A stretch of 18,861 bases of DNA from Methylomarinum sp964397365 (GTDB lineage Bacteria; Pseudomonadota; Gammaproteobacteria; Methylococcales; Methylomonadaceae): assembly GCA_964397365.1 (NCBI GenBank), contig CAYNIU010000041.1:1-18861 (forward strand), written 5' to 3'. Positions within the stretch are counted from its first letter, which is position 1. Each line of letters begins with the position of its first letter. Position numbers and translations under genes: made by a program. The notes under the pieces are model-generated. The model was not told where the DNA came from, did no database searches, and saw only the letters and a list, made by a program, of their open reading frames with translations. Below, one piece after another: positions 6,328-13,160 of this stretch.

Positions 6328-7656
6328 ATGAGCATTGAAAAACAAGATATTCTCGAAGCCTTAAACCCGGCCGACAGTTTCACTCTGGCTATGGACGAAG
6401 AAATCCGCAAAGACGGACTGCCGGGCAGCTACGGCTGTTTTGCGCTGGAACTCAGCCAGACACCGAATATAGCGGAATTACAGCAGCGTATTAACGAATT
6501 CAGCCAGCAATTTCCTGTTGCCACAGCCAGCCTGCAACAGCGTGGCCGACGTTTTTACTGGTGCCGACGGAAAACCCGGTCGACATTGTTTTTCCAGCAT
6601 CATTGCCCTAAAAATCAAACTGCTGATGATTTTCAGCAAAACACTATTGACCGGCTCATTAACCACAAACAAAGCCGGGAATCGCTGCTTCCAATTGAGT
6701 TTCACCTGATCATCAGCGCCACCAAAAACACCTTTTTCTGCCGTTGGTTACATCCTTTCTGTGATGCCCGTGGCGCAGATTTGATTCTGAAATACCTGTG
6801 TGCTGAAAATACAAAACAGCGACAACAATTTAGTCACTCAGCAGAGTCACTGGTAAATGTACAGTTAAATCAATATCACTGGTGGCAAAAAATCCTGTTA
6901 CTGTGGAAAGGCAAACGTTATATCACCCGCCTGGACAGCTTGCAAAGTATTCAGACATTCACCGGCAAACAAAAACCCCTGCGTCTGAATTTTGCCATTA
7001 AAAGACTGAGTGAACTTGAAACGCAACAGGTTATTAAACAGGCTCGACAATCCGTTGGCTTAATCGGCACCAGTCTGTATTATATCGGCTGTCTGATGCG
7101 CGCCTTGGAACAATTAAACCCTGAAAACGAAGGCGAAGCCTATTGTGCGCCTTACGCCTTTAATTTACGCAAACAACGGGCCTTGACCCCGATGACCGGC
7201 AACCATGTCTGCGCTCTGTTTGCCCAAGCCCCCCGGAAAATCGTCAAAGACCGGAAAAAATTATTTGCACACCTAAAACAACAAAACACCAGTGTTATCC
7301 GTCAGCAACTGGATTATGCCTTTCTGCCGCTGATGTGGGCAGGCAGCTGGCTGTCACTGGAAGAATATGGCAAAACCTTGCGCCTGTCTTACGGCTCGGG
7401 CAAAGAACGCAGTTCATTCTGGTTTTCCGACATCGGTCGACTGGAAATTCCTGTAAACAGTTTTCCCGGCGCACAAATCAATGCCGTGTTTCATGTTTGT
7501 CAGGTCACTTCACCGCCATCACTGGCTTTTTTAACAGGGATATATCAGAACCGGCTAACCCTGAGTTATAATTTTGTCGAACCGGTCGTCAGCTCGGAAC
7601 AAATTGAGACATTGCATACATTAGTTTTGGCCGAATTATTAGCGGAATCCCAATAA
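6328..7656 (+). CDS. Stand-alone condensation/acyltransferase-fold protein
   Basis: A 442-residue protein of the CoA-dependent acyltransferase superfamily (NRPS condensation, wax-ester synthase, PapA types). The key motif is WLHPFCDARG at 140-149: His142 and Asp146 match the second His and the Asp of HHxxxDG, while the first His is Leu. Later text (FSDIGRLEIP near 373, LTLSYNFVEP near 412) resembles the C-terminal chloramphenicol-acetyltransferase-like half. Such enzymes transfer an acyl group from a carrier protein or CoA to an amine or alcohol, so a plausible role is release of the finished chain as an ester or amide; acceptor and donor are unknown. The ATG at 6328 lacks a clear Shine-Dalgarno. 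One base separates its stop from the adenylation gene, so the two are cotranscribed. Confidence 0.75.
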   Translation: MSIEKQDILEALNPADSFTLAMDEEIRKDGLPGSYGCFALELSQTPNIAELQQRINEFSQQFPVATASLQQRGRRFYWCRRKTRSTLFFQHHCPKNQTADDFQQNTIDRLINHKQSRESLLPIEFHLIISATKNTFFCRWLHPFCDARGADLILKYLCAENTKQRQQFSHSAESLVNVQLNQYHWWQKILLLWKGKRYITRLDSLQSIQTFTGKQKPLRLNFAIKRLSELETQQVIKQARQSVGLIGTSLYYIGCLMRALEQLNPENEGEAYCAPYAFNLRKQRALTPMTGNHVCALFAQAPRKIVKDRKKLFAHLKQQNTSVIRQQLDYAFLPLMWAGSWLSLEEYGKTLRLSYGSGKERSSFWFSDIGRLEIPVNSFPGAQINAVFHVCQVTSPPSLAFLTGIYQNRLTLSYNFVEPVVSSEQIETLHTLVLAELLAESQ

Positions 7657-7657
7657 A

Positions 7658-9106
7658 ATGATTTCAATGGGGATAATGACCGCTTTTAACCGACAATGCA
7701 AAATTACGCCGGATAAACCCGCTTTGATTGAAGGCGAACGACAACTCTGTTATCGCCATGTGCGTCAACAGATAGACAGGGTTAGCGCCTTACTGCAATC
7801 TAAAGCAAATCCTTGTCAACGAGTCGTTATTGCCCTAGATCGCGGTATTGAGGCTACCATTGCAATATTAGCCACCTTAAATGTCGGCGCCTGTTATCTT
7901 CCAGTGGATCTTAAAAACCCCGACAACCGCTTAAGCTATATCGTCAACGACGCTGAGGCTCAATCTGTCATTGGCAAAGGCAACTGTCCCGAATGGCTGG
8001 ATCAGCCCGAACTTTGGCTGAATATTGACTGCCTACCAACCCTAGCCCGATACCAGCCAGTTCCCACAACGCCCGAGTCATTGGCGGCTATATTGTATAC
8101 ATCAGGATCCACCGGAGTCCCCAAAGGCGTTGCTCTCAGCCACAGAGCTTTACATAACTTTGTCAAATGGGCTATAAAAACATTTAACATCACAGCAAAT
8201 GATCAAATCGCATCGCTGGCACCGTTTTATTTTGACTTGAGTATTTTTGACTTGTTCAGCAGTTTGAGCCGTGGAGCCACTATATATTTTATCCCGGCAA
8301 GTTTAACCTTATCACCCAGCCGCCTAACCACCTGGCTCAGTGAACATAACATCAGCGTCTGGTATACCGTTCCCTCATTACTCAGCTTTATCACCCTGAA
8401 AGGTTCGTTACACAGCACACCTCTGCCTGATTTAAAAACGGTATTATTTGCCGGCGAAGTTTTTCCTACCCAGCAACTGATTCAGCTTTGCGAACGATTA
8501 CCAACAGTTGACTTTTACAACCTCTATGGCCCGACCGAAACCAATGTCTGTTGCTACTGGCCCGTAGCGCGAAATCAATTACAACCCGAGCGTGCTATCC
8601 CCATAGGTCGACCGGCCTGCGACGCCATTTTAAGAATTAATGCCGATACCGGTGAATTACAGGTAAAAAGCGCTAATAATCTGTCCGGTTACTGGCAGCA
8701 GGGTAAACTGCTACCGGCATTATCAGCAGATAACTACTATCACACGGGCGACAAAGTATCGTTGAATGAGTACGGTGAATATTGCTATCACGGCCGTCTG
8801 GACAGAATGCTAAAATGTTCAGGCTACCGGGTGGAACCGGCGGAAATTGAACGGGCTATCCGCCAATGCCCGGAGGTAGAAAACTGCGCAGTCATTGGCA
8901 TTCATGACAGCACCAGCGGACAGCGTCCCGCCGCGGCAATCGTCTTAAAAAATAATACCGTGCTGGCCGATATTATTAAAGTGATCAAACAAAAATTGCC
9001 AATTTATATGCACCCCTGCAAATTCATCGTATTGGAATCGTGGCCTTATCTGACCAACGGCAAAACCGATTATCAATCTCTGCAAAAGCAGTTGGAGAAT
9101 ACATGA
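7658..9106 (+). CDS. Stand-alone adenylation enzyme, probable L-prolyl-AMP/PCP ligase
   Basis: A 482-residue ANL-family enzyme containing only the adenylation domain. Motifs are A3 YTSGSTGVPKG (147-157), A4 FDLS (192-195), A5 NLYGPTE (288-294), A7 YHTGD (361-365), A8 GRLDRMLKCSGYRVEP (379-394) and A10 NGKTDY with catalytic Lys469. Manual alignment to GrsA gives the pocket code D193 L194 F197 S240 L263 A265 L289 V297 C298 K469, close to the proline code recalled for PltF/CloN4/RedM (DLLYLALVCK). The size also matches those free-standing prolyl ligases. It would load proline onto the carrier protein at 5874. Starts at 7658, 7667 and 7676 are all possible; the last has GGGG about six bases upstream. 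Its TGA overlaps the next start (ATGA). Confidence 0.88.
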   Translation: MISMGIMTAFNRQCKITPDKPALIEGERQLCYRHVRQQIDRVSALLQSKANPCQRVVIALDRGIEATIAILATLNVGACYLPVDLKNPDNRLSYIVNDAEAQSVIGKGNCPEWLDQPELWLNIDCLPTLARYQPVPTTPESLAAILYTSGSTGVPKGVALSHRALHNFVKWAIKTFNITANDQIASLAPFYFDLSIFDLFSSLSRGATIYFIPASLTLSPSRLTTWLSEHNISVWYTVPSLLSFITLKGSLHSTPLPDLKTVLFAGEVFPTQQLIQLCERLPTVDFYNLYGPTETNVCCYWPVARNQLQPERAIPIGRPACDAILRINADTGELQVKSANNLSGYWQQGKLLPALSADNYYHTGDKVSLNEYGEYCYHGRLDRMLKCSGYRVEPAEIERAIRQCPEVENCAVIGIHDSTSGQRPAAAIVLKNNTVLADIIKVIKQKLPIYMHPCKFIVLESWPYLTNGKTDYQSLQKQLENT

Positions 9107-10173
9107 ACGAATGGCCGCCCACAGGTGATGTCCAGGCTTCAAAACAACGTTTTCTTGTCTGCGCTCAACAGGGTCTGTTTAAACACGCAATACCTACAAG
9201 CAAAGGCGGACATGGTGACTGCTTTGCCGATTTGACAGTGGCCCATGAAGCTCTGGGCAAATCTTGCCTGGACAGCGGACTGTTACTGTCCCTGAATGCA
9301 CATCTCTGGGGAGCATTATTCCCTCTGTTAAACTATGGCAATGAAATGCAGCAGCAAAGCTATCTGGCAAAACTACTATCGGGTGAATTCATAGGTGGAC
9401 ACGCCATCACCGAACCTCAGGCCGGTTCCGATCTCAATGCCTTGGCGATGACGGCGGAAAACACTAATGACGGCCTATTGCTCAACGGCCACAAACGCTT
9501 TATCACCAATACACCGATTGCCGATCTATTAATCATCTATGCCCGTCAGAACAATAAACTGTCCGCCGTTATCATCCATAAAGATGATAACGGCGCCCGT
9601 TTTCTTGATGCTCCGGCAGTGGCCGGCTGCAAGACGGCGACTATGGGCGATGTCATTCTGGAAAACTGTCTGCTACCGCATTCCAGACAACTGGGCAAAA
9701 ATGGCGCGGGAAATATGATGATTCAACAGGCTCTGGAACTGGAACGGGCATTTATTTTTGCCGGTCTGTGCGGCGTTATGGATTGGCAGTTACAAACAAT
9801 CATTCAATACAGCCGACAACGCCGGGTGAACGGCAGTCATTTAGGCAAAAATCAGGCCATTAGTCATAAAATTGCCGACATGAAACTGCGATTAGACAGT
9901 ACACGACTTTGGGTTAAAGAGTGTGCACGCTTGAAAGACCATCATCAGCGCATTACCCTGGCCAGCGCCCAGACTAAACTATTCGCCGCTGAAGCATTCC
10001 TGCAATCCAGCCTGGATGCAGTTCATATACTTGGCAGCAGTGGATTACTTGAAAACAGTCCAATGTCAGAACTGGTCAATGACGCCCTGGCCAGCCGCTT
10101 GTTTTCCGGTTCTTCAGAAATTCAGAAAAATATTATTGCAACGCTTTTAGGGACTGGAGAAGGTTACCGTTAA
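9103..10173 (+). CDS. Acyl-CoA-dehydrogenase-like flavoprotein, probable prolyl-PCP dehydrogenase
   Basis: A 356-residue member of the acyl-CoA dehydrogenase family. Visible marks are AITEPQAGSD (101-110), LNGHKRFITN (127-136), LELERAF (211-217) and SGSSEIQKN near the C terminus. The usual C-terminal YEGT catalytic Glu is replaced (FSGS), while Glu214 sits where isovaleryl-CoA dehydrogenase and the prolyl-PCP oxidases (PigA, PltE, RedW) have theirs. Next to an adenylation enzyme and a carrier protein, the expected reaction is four-electron oxidation of prolyl-S-PCP to pyrrolyl-2-carboxyl-S-PCP. The ATG at 9103 has GGAG about six bases upstream and overlaps the preceding TGA; the open frame from 9040 is longer but would overlap the adenylation gene. 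It is slightly shorter than known relatives (about 380 aa), mainly at the N terminus. Confidence 0.86.
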   Translation: MNEWPPTGDVQASKQRFLVCAQQGLFKHAIPTSKGGHGDCFADLTVAHEALGKSCLDSGLLLSLNAHLWGALFPLLNYGNEMQQQSYLAKLLSGEFIGGHAITEPQAGSDLNALAMTAENTNDGLLLNGHKRFITNTPIADLLIIYARQNNKLSAVIIHKDDNGARFLDAPAVAGCKTATMGDVILENCLLPHSRQLGKNGAGNMMIQQALELERAFIFAGLCGVMDWQLQTIIQYSRQRRVNGSHLGKNQAISHKIADMKLRLDSTRLWVKECARLKDHHQRITLASAQTKLFAAEAFLQSSLDAVHILGSSGLLENSPMSELVNDALASRLFSGSSEIQKNIIATLLGTGEGYR

Positions 10174-10363
10174 AAATAGTCTAAAGATTCACCTTTTCTA
10201 GCCGATATGACTAAAGCAAAAGCAAGATTAATGGAATGTATGCAGGATATTGCTTCGTATTTATTGTCGAATTCAGGAGGTTATCGGATTCGTCACGAAA
10301 CGAGGGAAAGCGAATGATTATTTGTTTTCATCTCCCTTATTCCGGTGCATTCCTTAATATTTT
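10174..10363. other. Non-coding stretch after the biosynthetic unit
   Basis: The only candidate here is a 36-codon ORF at 10207-10317 (MTKAKARLMECMQDIASYLL...) without a Shine-Dalgarno and without a recognised family; it may be a gene fragment. No terminator hairpin with a T-tract was seen after the dehydrogenase stop. With the repeat at 10364-10504 this makes a gap of about 360 bases before the next gene. Confidence 0.35.
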
Positions 10364-10504
10364 GTAATGACTCAGCGTAATTAATTGGACGAAACGTCTT
10401 AAATATCAGTTATTTGCAAAAAGGTGCGAGTGATGTGAAGGCCTTCACGGCGTATTCTGGAGTAAGTGACTGATATTAAATACATAACTATGCTGAGTAA
10501 TTAC
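10364..10504 (+). repeat. Intergenic repeat family, full copy (copy 4)
   Basis: 141 bp bounded by GTAATGACTCAGCGTAATTA and TATGCTGAGTAATTAC. The first 13 bases and the reverse complement of the last 13 agree at 12 positions. Inner inverted pair: AAATATCAGTTA (10411-10422) and GACTGATATTA (10468-10478). It ends 17 bases before the Shine-Dalgarno of the next gene. Confidence 0.85.
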
Positions 10505-10532
10505 AGTATTTTTTAACTGAAAGGAGGTTATT

Positions 10533-10736
10533 GTGGATATTTCATCTGTCGCGAGTACACTGGTTACATCTAATATTCCGACTCAAAACAACAAAGAGAC
10601 AGAACGAGTTGAAGGGAACAAGCCAGATGGAGATGGTGACCGGGATGATGCTATTCAGGGCGCTACATCAAAACAAGCGACTACAGCTCTGGCAACAAGT
10701 GGTACGGTAGGAACAAAGCTTAATGTTACTGCCTGA
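10533..10736 (+). CDS. Small hydrophilic protein, 67 aa, unknown function
   Basis: The GTG at 10533 follows AAGGAGG with a five-base spacer, a strong signal that this short ORF is translated. The product starts MDISSVASTLVTSN, is rich in Thr, Asp, Glu and Gly in the middle (residues 20-45, with an acidic DGDGDRDD) and ends KLNVTA. It has no membrane segment or signal peptide. The MDIS-VAS start recalls the small YjfB-type putative motility proteins, but the rest does not follow that family as I remember it, so no function is assigned. The gene lies alone between two full copies of the intergenic repeat (10364-10504 and 10757-10895). Confidence 0.6.
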   Translation: MDISSVASTLVTSNIPTQNNKETERVEGNKPDGDGDRDDAIQGATSKQATTALATSGTVGTKLNVTA

Positions 10737-10756
10737 AAGAGCATTTTTTGATTATG

Positions 10757-10895
10757 GCTACTTAGCGTAATTAATTGGATGAAAAGTTTTCAATATCAGT
10801 TGCTGGCAAAAGAAGTACAGGTGATCGGGATGTATTCACGGCATCTTTTGGAGTCAGTGACTGATATTAAATATCTATATCCGCTGAGTAGTTAC
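10757..10895 (+). repeat. Intergenic repeat family, full copy (copy 5)
   Basis: About 139 bp from GCTACTTAGCGTAATTAATT to CCGCTGAGTAGTTAC, same orientation as the copy at 10364 and clearly homologous along its length (TCACGGC core, gtcagtgactgatattaaat). Termini form an imperfect inverted repeat. It ends directly before the earliest possible start of the following cmoM-like gene. Confidence 0.85.
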
Positions 10896-10951
10896 TTTTG
10901 ATTTTGTTGGGGCAGCGACAGTTGCCTCAACATTATAAAATATTTACAGCA

Positions 10952-11722
10952 TTGACCGGCCAACAAGATCGCAATTTCGACTCTTTAATCGACAAATTTG
11001 AGAAAAAAATCTATGCCACAGCTAAAGGCGATTGGCGATTAAAGCTCCTTAAAGAAGATTTGGCTTTTTTACAGCAAAAAAACACCCTGAAAATATGGGA
11101 TGCCGGCTGTGGGTTTGCCCAAATCAGTCAGTGGTTTGCCGAACGAGGACATCACCTGACATTATGTGATATATCAAAAAGAATGCTGCAACGTGCGCAG
11201 AATAATTTTGTTCAGGCAGGCTTATCCGCCCGATTTCATCAACAATCCGCCCAAAGTCTGGCCGCCCAATTACCTGAATTTGATGTGGTATTATTTCATG
11301 CGGTGTTGGAATGGCTTGCCGAGCCATTGACAGGTTTACAATCAATCGCCCAGCGAGTTCGAGTCGGCGGCCATCTTTCATTATTATTTTATAACCGCAA
11401 CGCCATGGTCTATAGCAATACACTTAAAGGCGGTTGGCGACTCAAAAACCTGCTGAATGACAGCTATCTGGGACGGGGTAAAAAATTAACGCCGCCCAAT
11501 CCACAATATCCACATGCCGTTATTGCCGAACTGGAACAAACTGGTTTTGAGATCATACAACACACCGGAATTCGGGTTTTTCACGACTATTTACCTCCCG
11601 AAGCTTTGGCGCAAAGCTCCCTTGAAGATTTATTCACGCTCGAATACCGCCATTGTCGCCTGCCTACTTACCGGGATATGGGACGCTATATTCATATTTT
11701 ATTCCGGCGCCATAAGCATTAA
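10952..11722 (+). CDS. cmoM: tRNA 5-carboxymethoxyuridine methyltransferase (CmoM/SmtA)
   Basis: A class I SAM-dependent methyltransferase that methyl-esterifies 5-carboxymethoxyuridine at the tRNA wobble position in the cytosol. The sequence follows E. coli CmoM closely from memory: QDRNFD at the N terminus, the SAM-binding DAGCG motif, LFHAVLEWLA, LSLLFYN, the RVFHDYL block and the final GRYIHI. The frame is open from a TTG at 10898, but homology suggests a start just before QQDRNFD; the TTG at 10952 gives 256 residues (E. coli 261). The TTG at 10922 has a better upstream GGGG. No ATG is available, so all candidate starts are weak. A repeat copy abuts the 5' side. It is a housekeeping gene and not part of the biosynthetic locus. 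Confidence 0.85.
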   Translation: MTGQQDRNFDSLIDKFEKKIYATAKGDWRLKLLKEDLAFLQQKNTLKIWDAGCGFAQISQWFAERGHHLTLCDISKRMLQRAQNNFVQAGLSARFHQQSAQSLAAQLPEFDVVLFHAVLEWLAEPLTGLQSIAQRVRVGGHLSLLFYNRNAMVYSNTLKGGWRLKNLLNDSYLGRGKKLTPPNPQYPHAVIAELEQTGFEIIQHTGIRVFHDYLPPEALAQSSLEDLFTLEYRHCRLPTYRDMGRYIHILFRRHKH

Positions 11723-11828
11723 CACTTGATTACCCGGTAAACCACCATTCCCGACACCTTGCAGGTTCAACTGTTTCTTTCCCGATGTGATATGATTGCT
11801 TTTCAGACTTTCCCTTGTTTTCGCACCA

Positions 11829-11847
11829 CATCAATTAAAAATTGATG
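11829..11847. other. Perfect short hairpin
   Basis: CATCAATT-AAA-AATTGATG, an 8-bp perfect AT-rich stem with a 3-base loop between cmoM and the next gene. No T-tract follows, so it is at best a weak operator or transcript structure. Confidence 0.25.
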
Positions 11848-11962
11848 GCTAAATTCAAAGCAGATTGGCACATTGTCATCATTCCTTTGTCTAAGTTTAT
11901 GTCTTACGTCGCTCTTGGCAAACTACCGGCCATTTTATTCAACCTTCTATTGAGAATTCCAT

Positions 11963-12391
11963 ATGCAATCTGCCAGCCCTCTTGATTTAATCAAGTCTCA
12001 GCTTTCCTTAAAAAACGGTTTAAACAAAACTCATTCCGCCATTCTATTATTATTTATCATATTTCTTTTTTTCCTGTTTTCCAATGAAAAACCAACAAAA
12101 ACCTTAATACGTCCCCACACAGTCACCCAAGCCGTATTAAAGGCCATTTATGATCAAAATATTGATAAAAAACTGGAATATGCCGAATCCAAGCCCATTA
12201 TCCTGTCTCTGGAAAAATATTTACACGCTTTTGAAACATTCTTACAATCGAATCCTGTCAAGGCTGGCGCCAATTTAATCATAATCAAACGCCGACTGCT
12301 GTACCTTAAAAAAAAGGATTTAGAAGTTTCACAGGCAGAAAGGATTTTATATGACGTTATGGAAGCGGCATCTAAAAAGCAAGTGCCGTAA
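11963..12391 (+). CDS. Hypothetical single-pass membrane protein, 142 aa
   Basis: Not recognised. After a short polar N terminus there is one strongly hydrophobic segment at about 26-40 (AILLLFIIFLFFLFS), then a Lys/Glu-rich, probably helical domain (residues 50-142). The topology suggests a membrane anchor with a soluble C-terminal helical domain; with several positive charges before the segment, the N terminus probably stays inside and the C domain may face the periplasm. The ATG at 11963 has only a weak GAGA upstream. The next gene is 156 bases downstream in the same frame. No context assigns a role. Confidence 0.6.
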   Translation: MQSASPLDLIKSQLSLKNGLNKTHSAILLLFIIFLFFLFSNEKPTKTLIRPHTVTQAVLKAIYDQNIDKKLEYAESKPIILSLEKYLHAFETFLQSNPVKAGANLIIIKRRLLYLKKKDLEVSQAERILYDVMEAASKKQVP

Positions 12392-12547
12392 ATAGATGTT
12401 GTACTGACACACTTTGCCGACCTGGAAGCAACACTCCATTGTCGGCCTGCCCTGGACGGACGCCTTAAAAACATAACTCTTTGGACATATAAGGAGTATG
12501 ATGATAAAGATATCCGTATACGCTATCAAATACAGCAGGAGGAGATT

Positions 12548-13153
12548 ATGGACACAATAATCTATTGGATTGGTGTAGTTGTCAGTTCGCTTCTGGTCAT
12601 CTATGCAATTTTTTACATTCTCTACCTTAAACTGAACTTACAGGTAGACCCTGCAATATCGACAAAAGCCATGCCGGCACTCAGACCTGTGCCTATTCCA
12701 ACGAAAAATCATAAAACGGTTATCCATAAATTAGTTGTTTTTATTTTTGATGTTAGAAAATGGGAACTCATGGAAAACTGGCATTACCAACTGGATGACA
12801 CTGTTGAACTGATCATCCCTAAAGGTTTTCGTTTTGATGGCGCATCAATTCCAAGACCGTTTTGGGCCATACTGAACCCTGTAGGTTTATTACTTATTCA
12901 GGGACTTTTACACGATTATGGTTACAAATATAACCAAATTTGGCAACTCACTTCTGATGGGCAGATCGTTCCGTATCAAAAAGGCGCAGGCAAGGATTTC
13001 TGGGACAATCTGTTTAAACAAGTCGGCAAGGATGTAAATGGTTTTTTTCTCATCAACATTATCGCCTGGCTTGCAGTGGCTATAGCTGGAAACGGGGCAT
13101 GGAACAAGCATAGATCAGCTGATTTAAAAGCCAAAATACCAGAACCGGATTAA
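12548..13153 (+). CDS. DUF1353 family membrane-anchored protein
   Basis: A 201-residue protein with an N-terminal membrane segment (about residues 4-28), then a domain showing the DUF1353 pattern: FRFDGASIPRPFW (94-106), a hydrophobic stretch, LLHDYGY (120-126) and FWDNLF (151-156), and a second hydrophobic segment at about 165-182. DUF1353 proteins are known mainly from phages and proteobacteria and have no settled function. The conserved His/Asp of HDYGY suggests an enzymatic or metal-binding role, which is inference. The ATG has an excellent GGAGGAG four bases upstream. A repeat copy follows eight bases after the stop. Confidence 0.85.
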   Translation: MDTIIYWIGVVVSSLLVIYAIFYILYLKLNLQVDPAISTKAMPALRPVPIPTKNHKTVIHKLVVFIFDVRKWELMENWHYQLDDTVELIIPKGFRFDGASIPRPFWAILNPVGLLLIQGLLHDYGYKYNQIWQLTSDGQIVPYQKGAGKDFWDNLFKQVGKDVNGFFLINIIAWLAVAIAGNGAWNKHRSADLKAKIPEPD

Positions 13154-13160
13154 CCACACA

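Noticed and set aside
9040..9102. Upstream extension of the dehydrogenase gene from a start at 9040
   Set aside because: It would overlap the adenylation gene by 67 bases in another frame; the ATG at 9103 has GGAG and an ATGA overlap.
10207..10317. 36-codon ORF after the dehydrogenase gene
   Set aside because: No Shine-Dalgarno, no recognised family and short length; it may be a fragment but cannot be supported as a gene.
10952..11722. The SAM methyltransferase as a tailoring enzyme of the cluster
   Set aside because: Sequence matches CmoM along its whole length, a tRNA-modifying housekeeping enzyme, and it is separated by repeats and a small gene.
12154..12474. 106-aa minus-strand frame
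   Set aside because: It is antisense to the 142-aa membrane protein gene, low in recognisable features, and most likely a shadow.
12498..12560. 20-codon ORF after AAGGAG, overlapping the DUF1353 start
   Set aside because: The spacing to the first ATG is too short and the ORF is tiny. The GGAGGAG just downstream clearly serves the DUF1353 gene.
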